Below, piece after piece: positions 31,203 through 39,372 of a stretch of 64,000 nt of DNA; within the stretch, counting starts at the first letter, position 1, and the number at the start of each line of letters is the position of its first letter. The stretch is from Thiomicrorhabdus chilensis DSM 12352 (GTDB lineage Bacteria > Pseudomonadota > Gammaproteobacteria > Thiomicrospirales > Thiomicrospiraceae). The notes beneath the pieces are model-generated. The model was not told the DNA's origin, searched no databases, and worked only from the letters and a program-made list of their open reading frames with translations. The stretch is from NCBI RefSeq assembly GCF_000483485.1, contig NZ_KI519609.1, forward strand, positions 1,145,460 to 1,209,459, written 5' to 3'. Made by a program: the position numbers and the translations under genes.

Positions 31203-31238
31203 AAAGCCAAAACCAGCAGGCCTGTTGGTTTTGGCTTT
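31203..31238 (+). terminator. 13-bp hairpin after icd centred on GCAGGCCTGT
   Basis: AAAGCCAAAACCA (31203-31215) pairs perfectly with TGGTTTTGGCTTT (31226-31238) around the decamer GCAGGCCTGT. A T-rich tract follows. It lies 34 bases after the icd stop. Confidence 0.8.
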
Positions 31239-31286
31239 TGTATTTTGATAGATAATTTCACTTAGCGAGTACAGTGTGGTGGCCCC

Positions 31287-32657
31287 ATGAATATATTGAT
31301 TGTCGATCCCTCGACCAGTTATCGAAAATTAGTCAGTGAATTACTGAGTAATGAGGATATCCGTATCACGCAGGCGGCTTCCGGAAAAGAGGCTCTGGAA
31401 TATCTTGGCAAGCACAAGCCAAGTGCCGTCACTTTGGCGCATGAATTGGGTGACATGAACAGCGTCCACTTTTTAAGGCAGGTCAATGCAATTCAGGGCT
31501 TGCAAAGCATTCCTAAATTCCTGATTACCTCTAATGCCTCCAAAGAATTTAAACGTGAAGCCTACGATGCCGGCTTTACCGAGATTTTCATCAAGTCTGA
31601 TTTCAATACCCTAAAACGTGCCATGCACAGTTTGCTGATCTACGCCACCGTCAATATCTCGGCCAAGGTTCTCTATGTTGAAGATACCCAAAGCACCGCC
31701 GATTACACGCGATTTATCATGGAGAGCGCCGGTTGGAGTGTCAATCATGTTAAAAGTGGCGAGGCCGCGGCAGAGTGCTTGGAAAAAGAGCGATTTGACT
31801 TGGTTGTCACCGATTTAGTACTGGAAGGTGCGCTCAGTGGAATTGGTTTGATCCATTTGATTCGCCATGGTCGGGAAGAGATTCGCAATACCCCGATACT
31901 CGCGGTTTCGGGTTGGAACGATCTGTTACGTCAGGTTTATGTCCTCAAACATGGTGCCGGTGATTTCATTGCCAAGCCTTTCCATGAAACCGACTTTCTG
32001 GCACGTGCCATCAATCTGATCTTATCCAAGAAACAGTTGGATGAATCCATGGCCTCGCAGAAGGCTTTGCACAGTAAAGCCCATATTGATCATGTTTCCG
32101 GGTTGAATAACCGCCATTATCTGGATGAGTTCGGTCACCGGATGGTGCAGAAATCGGTTAATAACAATGAGGCGATCTCGGTATGCATTATCGATATCGA
32201 CTATTTTAAAAGCATAAACGACAATCATGGCCATTCAGTAGGGGATGGCGTGCTTATGAAATTAGGTGAGTTGATCAAAAACAGCCGACATCCAAGAGAT
32301 GTGGCGGTGCGTTATGGCGGCGATGAGGTGGTCATGATTATGCCGGACTGCGGCCAGCAGCAGGCTTTGAGCAAGCTAGAGCAGTTGCGTGTTGAAGTTG
32401 AAAAGTTGAAGCCGCATGGGCTCGATATTACCGCGACCTTTGGTGTGGCCAGTGTTGACAGGCATCAAGGTTATGATTTGAATGAGTTGCTTGACAGTGC
32501 ACTTGAGCAGAACCATGGCGCGCTTGATTTCAATGCCTTGTTTGACAATGCCGATCGCTCGCTTTACATGGCTAAAAACGCGGGACGCAACCAGATTTGC
32601 ATCAATCAAACACTGCTGGATGAAGCCTTTAGCGGGACAGCACCTCCGTCAATTTGA
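31287..32657 (+). CDS. Response regulator with two receiver domains and a GGDEF domain
   Basis: This 456-residue protein should make cyclic di-GMP under receiver control. REC1 (1-120) keeps Asp7 and Lys103 but has Ala51-His52 where the phosphoacceptor Asp should be, so it is probably not phosphorylated. REC2 (126-245) is complete, with Glu132-Asp133, Asp176 and Lys230. The GGDEF domain (about 265-445) reads GGDEV at 344-348, so the metal and catalytic positions are kept. The RxxD inhibitory site is lost, with His in place of Arg. The layout resembles PleD. No kinase is adjacent. Confidence 0.93.
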   Translation: MNILIVDPSTSYRKLVSELLSNEDIRITQAASGKEALEYLGKHKPSAVTLAHELGDMNSVHFLRQVNAIQGLQSIPKFLITSNASKEFKREAYDAGFTEIFIKSDFNTLKRAMHSLLIYATVNISAKVLYVEDTQSTADYTRFIMESAGWSVNHVKSGEAAAECLEKERFDLVVTDLVLEGALSGIGLIHLIRHGREEIRNTPILAVSGWNDLLRQVYVLKHGAGDFIAKPFHETDFLARAINLILSKKQLDESMASQKALHSKAHIDHVSGLNNRHYLDEFGHRMVQKSVNNNEAISVCIIDIDYFKSINDNHGHSVGDGVLMKLGELIKNSRHPRDVAVRYGGDEVVMIMPDCGQQQALSKLEQLRVEVEKLKPHGLDITATFGVASVDRHQGYDLNELLDSALEQNHGALDFNALFDNADRSLYMAKNAGRNQICINQTLLDEAFSGTAPPSI

Positions 32658-32800
32658 TTGTTTTGCGGAATCGATTTTGGTTTTTCAGCCACATGAAAAG
32701 TGGGTTTCTTTTTTATTTTATGAGCGTAGAATGAAAAGGTCCCGTTATTCATGAGACCGGATAACAGTTTGATTAATCAAAGTTTTATGGGGTGTTTATT

Positions 32801-33244
32801 ATGAAGCCAGTATGGATTCTTGTTGCCGATAGTAGCCGTGCGCGAATCTTTTCCGCCGAAAACTCTGCTGCAGAGCTGATTGAAATCGAAACCTTATCGC
32901 ATCCTCAAGCTCGTTTGCACGAGCAGCAATTGGACAGTGACTTGCCTGGCAAGGCAAACGGTACCATGGGGGCTGGAGGGCACAACTATACGGATGAGGT
33001 CAGTCCAAAAGAGCAAGAAGAGATAAATTTCTCAAAAACGGTTGCGACCCTTTTATGCGATGAATTAAATCAGAATAAATTCGATAAGTTGTTCGTTATC
33101 GCCGCGCCCTCTTTTTTAGGGGATCTGCGTCGTGCCTTTTCAACACGTTTGAGTAAACACCTTGTTTTCAGTTTAGATAAAAATGTGGTCTCTTTGACCC
33201 CGCAAGAAATTCGTTCCCACCTACCGCTTTCGTTATCTGTTTAG
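32801..33244 (+). CDS. Host attachment protein family (Host_attach)
   Basis: The 147-residue product matches the family first named for proteins needed for Agrobacterium attachment to host cells. The start WILVADSSRARIF, the GHNYTDEVSPKEQEEINFSK block and FDKLFVIAAPSFLGDLR are the recognisable parts, and the fold resembles eRF1 domain 2 (baeRF). The cellular role in free-living bacteria is not known. I used the ATG at 32801 with GGGGTG upstream. A GTG three codons earlier is the alternative. Confidence 0.85.
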   Translation: MKPVWILVADSSRARIFSAENSAAELIEIETLSHPQARLHEQQLDSDLPGKANGTMGAGGHNYTDEVSPKEQEEINFSKTVATLLCDELNQNKFDKLFVIAAPSFLGDLRRAFSTRLSKHLVFSLDKNVVSLTPQEIRSHLPLSLSV

Positions 33245-33257
33245 CATTAACGAAAAC

Positions 33258-33285
33258 AAAAAAACCGCCTAAAGGCGGTTTTTTT
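33258..33285. terminator. Two-way terminator between convergent genes
   Basis: AAAAAACCGCC and GGCGGTTTTTTT pair around a TAAA loop. T-runs occur on both strands, serving the attachment-family gene and the PhnA-like gene. Confidence 0.9.
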
Positions 33286-33321
33286 GTTTAACTCTATTAG
33301 CAGTATTTTACGGCAGTAGAA

Positions 33322-33894
33322 TCAGGCTTTCTTTAGATAGGCCGCAACCAGTACGATCTGAGTGCCATTGACCTTACCTTCAATATGAAGTGGATTGTCG
33401 GTGAGGTGGATGTTTTTTACCAAGGTGCCGCGTTTGGCGGTGAATCCCGCTCCTTTTACATCCAAGTCTTTAATCAGGGTGACGTCATCGCCTTCCTGAA
33501 GAAGTGTGCCGTTGCTGTCTTTGGTTGGTGGTGTATCATCCTCTTCCTCGGAAACAATCCCCGATTCGGCCCAAGCTTTGGTGTCATCTTCCAAGTACAT
33601 CATGTCCAATAAGTCCTGTGGCCAACCCTCACTGCGCAGACGATGCAACTGGCGGTAAGCCATTACCTGAACCGCCGCTATGGGAGACCACATGCTGTCG
33701 TTTAGACAGCGCCAGTGGTTGGCATCCATGGTTTCCGGGTTTTCAATCTGTTCCTTGCAAGTTTGGCAAACCAGAATGGCGGTGTCCGCAGTGCCGTCAC
33801 TTGGTGTCACTTCGTATACACTCAGGTTTTCTTCGTTACCGCAAAGTTCGCATTTTGAACCGCTGCGTTCCATTAAGTTCTGTTCAATACTCAT
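33322..33894 (-). CDS. PhnA-like zinc-ribbon protein (YjdM family)
   Basis: The 190-residue protein has an N-terminal zinc ribbon (CELCGNE and CQTC, near residues 15 and 43), a helical middle with WSPIAAVQVMAYRQL, and a C-terminal PhnA/SH3-like domain from about 120 (DSNGTLLQEGDDVTLIKDLDVKG). Despite the old name, E. coli YjdM is not part of the phosphonate pathway, and the role is unknown. The chosen ATG is preceded by AGGAACA. An upstream extension has no ribosome-binding site. Confidence 0.9.
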   Translation of the reverse strand: MSIEQNLMERSGSKCELCGNEENLSVYEVTPSDGTADTAILVCQTCKEQIENPETMDANHWRCLNDSMWSPIAAVQVMAYRQLHRLRSEGWPQDLLDMMYLEDDTKAWAESGIVSEEEDDTPPTKDSNGTLLQEGDDVTLIKDLDVKGAGFTAKRGTLVKNIHLTDNPLHIEGKVNGTQIVLVAAYLKKA

Positions 33895-34235
33895 GATGTT
33901 GTTCCTTACTTTTTGGGTGCGCATATTATCGCTTATTTGCATACACTTTTTGTGAGAATTGTGAATGTTTTCTATGGATGCGGCCTGTAAATATATTAAA
34001 AGTCTGTATCTGCGGAGTTCACGGGCTGAAATAAGGTCTAAATATTGGAGGGATTGAGTTTCTAATTTGAATGTTTAAGGTTTACGTACAAGTGCGGAAC
34101 TTTAAATTACTTAGTCCTCTCTTTTTTTTTATCAGATGACACGTTAAAATGAATTTAAATGCTGGCCTAAAAGGATTGTTTTTGGCTGATTTATTGTTTG
34201 ATCCTGAATTTCTGGAGTGAGAACCGTCGCACTGA
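33895..34235. other. 341-base AT-rich divergent intergenic region
   Basis: It should hold promoters for the PhnA-like gene (a GATAAT on the minus strand at 33930-33925) and for the J-domain gene. I see no convincing -35 boxes, no hairpin with T-run, no tRNA and no open frame with a ribosome-binding site. Confidence 0.4.
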
Positions 34236-35084
34236 ATGGCTAACTTTAACTGTCCATATAATCCAACTGTTGATTACTTTGCCATTTTGGGGGTGCATCA
34301 ATTAGCATGCCCTAAAACCGTGAAGTTGGCTTACCGTAAATTGGCACGGCGTTATCATCCCGATGTCTCTAAAATCCATGACGCGCAAAAGAAATTTCAG
34401 CAAATCGCTGAAGCCTATGAGATTTTGAGTAAATATCGGGACGCTTATTTACATGATTTTCAGCGTCGAAATCGAGCCGTTAACGGTAACAGCCGAACGT
34501 CAAAATCCCAGTCGACAAACACTCACCAATCCAAACGATCCCGCAGTACCTCAGAGCGGGATGATAAAGAAAAAAAATCGACCCAGGGTACGCACTCTTT
34601 TTATGAAAAAGCCTACCGAAAGCAAAAGCCAATCGACGGAAAAGATCGGGTGATTACCTACCCGTTGACTTTGCGTTATGCGATTCGGTTATTGCGTTTG
34701 GGTTCCTTTTATATTCCCGGCCTTAAAGTGAAAATGAAATTCACCCGAGAAGCCTTGATGGGTAAAACCTTTCGTTTGCAGGGTAAGGGCTATAGCGGGC
34801 TTTTCGGGGGGAAACCGGGAGATTTTCTGGTGCGCTTTGAAGTCAAGAATGAAAGCATTAACTGGCAACTCAAAGGTGCCGATATTTATGGCACTTTCCA
34901 TGTAGCCAGTCAATTATTGACCGAAGGAAAATTAATTAAGCTGGAAGCCCCGAGCGGTTCCTTTTCGGTCGAAGTGCCTTCGGATTACGCGGCCGGCCAT
35001 TTTATTCTGGTTGAAAACATGGGGTTGCCTTCCGATGACTCCTTACAAGCCGGGCATCTGTATGCACGCCTGATTGCCGCTTGA
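34236..35084 (+). CDS. CbpA-like DnaJ-family co-chaperone
   Basis: The 282-residue protein has a J domain at about 11-78 with the HPD motif (RRYHPDVSK), a polar S/T/K/Q-rich linker at about 80-135, and a C-terminal substrate-binding region from about 138 (ITYPLTLRYAIRLL). There is no zinc-finger domain, so this is the CbpA/DjlA-like class and not DnaJ. It should stimulate a DnaK ATPase. The C-terminal part is shorter and more divergent than E. coli CbpA (306 residues), and no cbpM modulator gene is adjacent. Confidence 0.88.
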   Translation: MANFNCPYNPTVDYFAILGVHQLACPKTVKLAYRKLARRYHPDVSKIHDAQKKFQQIAEAYEILSKYRDAYLHDFQRRNRAVNGNSRTSKSQSTNTHQSKRSRSTSERDDKEKKSTQGTHSFYEKAYRKQKPIDGKDRVITYPLTLRYAIRLLRLGSFYIPGLKVKMKFTREALMGKTFRLQGKGYSGLFGGKPGDFLVRFEVKNESINWQLKGADIYGTFHVASQLLTEGKLIKLEAPSGSFSVEVPSDYAAGHFILVENMGLPSDDSLQAGHLYARLIAA

Positions 35085-35171
35085 GTCGGTCTGCCCTGAA
35101 AAGCCGTTCACTGTGATCGGTGGTTGCCGACCTCATTCTTCTTTTTCCCGTGATTGCTTTCCTTGACGACC

Positions 35172-35200
35172 TTGAAAACGCTACAATATGGTCCTATGTA
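35172..35200 (+). promoter_or_regulatory. Possible promoter of clpS-clpA
   Basis: TTGAAA (35172-35177) and TATGTA (35195-35200) have a 17-base spacer, about 110 bases before clpS. The -10 is weak. Confidence 0.3.
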
Positions 35201-35313
35201 AGCTTATAAACCTAATGCTTGTACCAGTTGTGTTTGTTCAGATCAGGTGATATTTCTCTGAACGATGAATCATAAATTACACTTCAATAAATTTTAAGAG
35301 ATTGTTTTTTGTT

Positions 35314-35631
35314 ATGCCGCACTCCCATGATCACGATGATGGAAATCTTCTTCTGGATACCGCCCGGCCTAAAGTGAAGCCGCCGAAACGCTATCAGGTG
35401 GTGTTGTTGAATGACGACTTTACACCGATGGATTTTGTGGTGGAAGTATTGGTGCGATTTTTTGGTATGGATGAAGCAAAAGCAAATGTGGTGATGCTGG
35501 CGGTACATCATGAAGGCAAAGGCATTTGCGGAGTGTACAGCCGTGAGGTGGCGGAAATGAAGGTCAATCAAGTAAACCGATATGCGCGCCAGCATCAATA
35601 TCCGTTAATGTGTCAGTTAGAGGTGGCTTAA
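35314..35631 (+). CDS. clpS: ATP-dependent Clp protease adaptor ClpS
   Basis: ClpS delivers N-end-rule substrates to ClpAP. The 105-residue protein has the VVLLNDDFTPMDFVVEVL block near residue 28, with the NDDxT/MxFV residues that bind the destabilising N-terminus, and the VHHEGKGICGVYSREVAE block. The N-terminal 20 residues are disordered and His/Asp-rich. I used the ATG at 35314. It ends two bases before clpA, the standard clpS-clpA pair. Confidence 0.96.
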   Translation: MPHSHDHDDGNLLLDTARPKVKPPKRYQVVLLNDDFTPMDFVVEVLVRFFGMDEAKANVVMLAVHHEGKGICGVYSREVAEMKVNQVNRYARQHQYPLMCQLEVA

Positions 35632-35633
35632 GC

Positions 35634-37874
35634 ATGTTAAGTAAAGAATTACAGATGACGTTAAGTAACGCCTTCAGTGTGGCACATGAGTATGAGCATG
35701 AGTTTGTAACCCTGGAGCATCTTTTGCTCGAGTTGCTGGGTCTGCCGGAAGTTCAGGAGGCGATTCGAGCCTGTGGAGTCGAAGTCGGGCAAATCGAGGA
35801 AGGTTTGGAGAAATTCCTGGAATCTGAGATGGTTAGCCGTAAACCTGACGAGCTCCAGCCTACGATGAGCTTTCAACGAGTCATTGAACGTGCCATTTAT
35901 TTGGTACAGTCCAACGGTTATCCAGAAGTGACAGGTCTGCATGTTCTGGCATCGATGTTTTCCGAACAGGATTCGCAGGCAGTGTATCTGCTTGAAAGCA
36001 ATGGCGTCGATCGGGTTGATGTGCTGAGTTACATTTCTCATGGTGTGACCGCATCCGATTCAGAGGGGTATTTGCCGTCTGAAAACGAATCGAATGACGC
36101 TGGGGAATCCGCTGATGGAGAAGATAAAAAATCGCCATTAGAGTCATTTACTACCAATTTAAACCAAGCCGTTGAATCGGGTCGAATCGATCCGATCATT
36201 GGGCGCCAGTGGGAATTGAACCGCACTTTGGAGGTCTTGAGTCGACGCCGCAAAAACAATCCTCTTTTAGTCGGGGAGCCGGGTGTCGGGAAAACCGCGG
36301 TGGCTGAAGGCCTGGCTTATCAAATTGTGCATCATAAGGTGCCGGAACAGCTTGAAAATGCCGTGGTTTACAGTTTGGATATGGGGGCTTTGTTGGCGGG
36401 CACGCGTTATCGAGGAGATTTCGAGAAGCGTTTCAAGGCCTTATTGAAGGCTTTGGAAGAACACGATCACGCCATTCTGTTTATCGATGAAATCCACACC
36501 ATTGTCGGAGCTGGAGCGGTGCAGGGCGGTGCGATGGATGCGTCCAATTTGATGAAACCGGCGTTGTCTTCAGGCAAGTTGCGTTGCATTGGTGCAACCA
36601 CCTATGAAGAGCACCGAGGCATTTTCGAAAAGGATCGTGCCCTGGCACGTCGTTTCCAGAAGGTGGATGTCAAGGAGCCAAGCAATCAGGAGACGTTTGA
36701 AATCCTCAAGGGACTTAAAGACAAGTATGAGTCTCATCACCATGTGAAGTACACTCTGCCTGCCCTTAAGGAAGCGGTGGCCTTGTCGGCGCGTTACATT
36801 ACCGATCGGCATCTGCCCGACAAGGCGATTGATGTGATTGATGAAGCTGGGGCCAAACAAGCGCTGTTACCCGCCAGCAAACGCAAAAAACAAATCGGGG
36901 TGTCCGAAGTGCAGTCGGTGGTGGCGAGCATCGCGCGCATTCCGGTTTCACAGATCACTCAAAAAGAAAAAGACAAATTGCAGGATCTGGGAGAGAACCT
37001 CAAACGAGTGGTGTTTGGTCAGGATCACGCAGTGGAACAATTGGCTTCGGCCATTAAATTGGCGCGTTCCGGTTTGAGTGACCCTGATAAGCCGACCGGA
37101 TCTTTTTTGTTTGCCGGGCCCACCGGGGTCGGTAAAACCGAATTGACCCAGCAGTTGGCCAACCATCTTGGGGTGGAGATGTTGCGTTTTGATATGTCCG
37201 AATACATGGAGCGTCATACGGTATCACGTTTGATCGGCGCGCCTCCGGGTTATGTCGGTTATGACCAGGGCGGTCTGTTGACCGAAGCAATCAATAAGCA
37301 ACCGCACGCGGTGGTATTGCTGGATGAGATCGAAAAGGCTCACCCTGATGTGTTCAACCTGCTTTTGCAGGTGATGGATCACGGCACCTTGACCGACAAC
37401 AACGGCCGTAAAGCCGATTTCCGGAATGTGATTTTGATTATGACCTCGAATGTGGGCGCGGAACAGATGGCGCGCAGCAGTATGGGCTTTACTGTGCAGG
37501 ATCATACAATGGATTTTGAAGCGGAGTTGAAAAAGGTGTTTACGCCTGAATTCCGCAACCGCCTTGACGGTGTGATTCAATTCAATCGTCTATCTGAAGA
37601 GTCCATGACTTCGGTCGTGAATAAGTTTATTTATGCTTTGGAGCAAACTTTAGCCGACAAGAAGGTGACTCTGAAAGTGACTGACGCCGCCAGACACTGG
37701 TTGGCCAAACATGGATATGACCCTTTGATGGGCGCGCGACCGATGAGTCGTTTGATTCAGGAAAAACTGAAACAGCCTTTGGCCGACAAGTTGCTGTTTG
37801 GCGATTTGCAGCACGGTGGTGAAGTCGTGATCGACTGTCAGGATGATGAAATTGTTTTGAATACGCCGGAGTAA
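35634..37874 (+). CDS. clpA: ATP-dependent Clp protease ATPase subunit ClpA
   Basis: This 746-residue AAA+ unfoldase feeds ClpP. The N-domain that binds ClpS covers about 1-145. The first ATPase domain has [13 protein letters not shown] near 218, and the second has [13 protein letters not shown] near 495. Arginine-finger and sensor blocks are intact. The start at 35634 has AGAGGTGG upstream. Upstream codons of the frame overlap clpS and are not part of the family. Confidence 0.97.
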   Translation: MLSKELQMTLSNAFSVAHEYEHEFVTLEHLLLELLGLPEVQEAIRACGVEVGQIEEGLEKFLESEMVSRKPDELQPTMSFQRVIERAIYLVQSNGYPEVTGLHVLASMFSEQDSQAVYLLESNGVDRVDVLSYISHGVTASDSEGYLPSENESNDAGESADGEDKKSPLESFTTNLNQAVESGRIDPIIGRQWELNRTLEVLSRRRKNNPLLVGEPGVGKTAVAEGLAYQIVHHKVPEQLENAVVYSLDMGALLAGTRYRGDFEKRFKALLKALEEHDHAILFIDEIHTIVGAGAVQGGAMDASNLMKPALSSGKLRCIGATTYEEHRGIFEKDRALARRFQKVDVKEPSNQETFEILKGLKDKYESHHHVKYTLPALKEAVALSARYITDRHLPDKAIDVIDEAGAKQALLPASKRKKQIGVSEVQSVVASIARIPVSQITQKEKDKLQDLGENLKRVVFGQDHAVEQLASAIKLARSGLSDPDKPTGSFLFAGPTGVGKTELTQQLANHLGVEMLRFDMSEYMERHTVSRLIGAPPGYVGYDQGGLLTEAINKQPHAVVLLDEIEKAHPDVFNLLLQVMDHGTLTDNNGRKADFRNVILIMTSNVGAEQMARSSMGFTVQDHTMDFEAELKKVFTPEFRNRLDGVIQFNRLSEESMTSVVNKFIYALEQTLADKKVTLKVTDAARHWLAKHGYDPLMGARPMSRLIQEKLKQPLADKLLFGDLQHGGEVVIDCQDDEIVLNTPE

Positions 37875-37916
37875 ATCGCTTCCTTAATATTGTGCGCTGA
37901 TTGTGCATCAGGATGT

Positions 37917-37955
37917 AAAAAACCACTTAAGTTTGCAAACTTAAGTGGTTTTTTT
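37917..37955. terminator. Symmetrical two-way terminator between clpA and infA
   Basis: AACCACTTAAGTTT and AAACTTAAGTGGTT form a near-perfect palindrome with a GC centre, flanked by A-runs and T-runs. It serves both converging transcripts. Confidence 0.9.
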
Positions 37956-38061
37956 ATGGCTTGATAGTGTTGGGTTACACTCTGCTTCAGGCGTTTTGTT
38001 ACGGCAAGTTTCGCTCGCTATCGTGCGCTTTTGACCAGCCGTTAGACTTGCTGACTTAGTT

Positions 38062-38280
38062 TTACTTACCGCGGTAAGTGATTCGACCTTTGGTCAAGTC
38101 GTAAGGAGTTAATTCGACTTTTACAGGGTCTCCTGCAAGAATTCGGATGTAGTTTTTGCGCATGCGTCCGGAGATGTGGGCCAGGATCTGATGCCCGTTT
38201 TCCAATTCAACTCGGAACATGGTATTCGGTAAAGTTTCAATCACTACACCATCAAATTCAATAACGTCTTGTTTTGCCAT
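38062..38280 (-). CDS. infA: Translation initiation factor IF-1
   Basis: This 72-residue S1/OB-fold protein binds the 30S A site. The start [13 protein letters not shown] and the [23 protein letters not shown] block are standard. Length matches exactly. The gene lies downstream of the sdh operon on the same strand, about 48 bases after sdhE, and may have its own promoter in that gap. Confidence 0.97.
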   Translation of the reverse strand: MAKQDVIEFDGVVIETLPNTMFRVELENGHQILAHISGRMRKNYIRILAGDPVKVELTPYDLTKGRITYRGK

Positions 38281-38328
38281 AAGTCTCGGTCAATCCCTAG
38301 AATAAAAATTTGCGCGGATTATAACAAT

Positions 38329-38625
38329 TTATTGATTTACAATCAAATAATTGTTGCGAATGGCCTGGATCAGCGCGCGGTATTCTGGTCGTGTAGGGTC
38401 TTGTGGATTGTCTGAATCGTGCGGATTTAGAAGCCATGCAAACAAATGTTGGTCGGATTCTTTAAGAAAAAACTCAAAAAGCTGTTTTTGCGAGGCCGGG
38501 GCCTGCATCAGAGAAGGCGCATAGGCGCTTAATAGCAGTTCGGTTTCGAGGTTGCCGCGTTTGCACAAAAATAAAATGCGATTTAACCAGGCCTGCTCGT
38601 TTTCAAGTGGGCGTTTTTCAGTCAT
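38329..38625 (-). CDS. sdhE: FAD assembly factor SdhE
   Basis: The 98-residue protein flavinylates SdhA. The RGxxE motif appears as KRGNLETELLL near residue 22. The C-terminal half is helical, as in the family. Its ATG overlaps the end of sdhB by 8 bases. A CAGGCCTG octamer near the start codes for Gln-Ala-Trp (38588). Confidence 0.9.
   Translation of the reverse strand: MTEKRPLENEQAWLNRILFLCKRGNLETELLLSAYAPSLMQAPASQKQLFEFFLKESDQHLFAWLLNPHDSDNPQDPTRPEYRALIQAIRNNYLIVNQ
38588..38595. repeat. CAGGCCTG inside sdhE
   Basis: On the gene's strand it reads CAG GCC TGG (Gln-Ala-Trp). The plus-strand tail is CTCGTTTT. Confidence 0.6.
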
Positions 38626-39316
38626 GGCTAAGGATCCTGGCTTTAAGCGATTGGATGGCTCGACTCGGATTAAGGCCTTTAGGACAAGCGGCAGTGCAGT
38701 TTTGTATGTGTCGACAACGAAAGGTTTTCATCGGGTCGTCCAGTGATTTGAGGCGCTCGATCGGCATGATGTCTCTGGAATCCACTACAAAACGCTGTGC
38801 GGCGAGCAAGGCTGCCGGTCCCAAAAACTGGTCTGGATTCCACCAGAAGGAAGGGCAGCTGGTACTGCAACAGCCGCAAAGAATGCATTCATAGGAGCCG
38901 TCGAGCTCGCTTCTTTGTTGAGGTGTTTGCAGATGCTCCCGATCAGGGTTGAGAGAGGTGGCCTGTAAAAAGGGATCGATCTCTTTATAGTGTTGATAGA
39001 ACAGGCTCATATCAATAATCAGGTCTTTGATAATGGGCAGGCCTGGTAAGGGTTTTATTTTCACCGGAGTGCTCAGGGAAGATAGTGGGGTAATGCAGCT
39101 CAAATGGTTTTGACCGTTTACGTTCATGCCGTCCGATCCACAAACACCTTCCTGGCATGACGAACGGAAACTCAATCCGGGGTCCAGCTCGCGTATTTTT
39201 TGCAAGGCGTTGAGCAGCATCATGTCTGCGGTGATCTCCGCATCAGGCAGATGGTAATGTTGATCATACGGTTCGCTGTCGGTTTCCGGATTGTAACGAC
39301 TGATGATGAATTCCAT
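38618..39316 (-). CDS. sdhB: Succinate dehydrogenase iron-sulfur subunit
   Basis: SdhB carries the [2Fe-2S], [4Fe-4S] and [3Fe-4S] clusters linking SdhA to the membrane quinone site. The 232-residue protein shows the plant-ferredoxin motif CQEGVCGSDGMNVNG near residue 50, CILCGCCSTSCPSFWW near 145 and CRHIQNCTAACPKGLNP near 200. I chose the ATG at 39316 with GGAGAG five bases upstream. An upstream ATG nine codons earlier has none. Confidence 0.97.
   Translation of the reverse strand: MEFIISRYNPETDSEPYDQHYHLPDAEITADMMLLNALQKIRELDPGLSFRSSCQEGVCGSDGMNVNGQNHLSCITPLSSLSTPVKIKPLPGLPIIKDLIIDMSLFYQHYKEIDPFLQATSLNPDREHLQTPQQRSELDGSYECILCGCCSTSCPSFWWNPDQFLGPAALLAAQRFVVDSRDIMPIERLKSLDDPMKTFRCRHIQNCTAACPKGLNPSRAIQSLKARILSHD
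39038..39045. repeat. CAGGCCTG inside sdhB
   Basis: On the gene's strand it is read as Gly-Leu within Leu-Pro-Gly-Leu-Pro, a different frame from the sdhE copy. Confidence 0.6.
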
Positions 39317-39372
39317 ACTGCTCTCCAATGTATCTGGCTGCAAACATTTGTTAAATCGAAGTTTAAAAAGGG

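Noticed and set aside
34090-34098. AAGTGCGGA, one base from the Haemophilus uptake core AAGTGCGGT
   Set aside because: I noticed only this one, it lies in an AT-rich gap with no repeated context, and I take it as chance. The candidate uptake-like signal in this window is CAGGCCTG instead.
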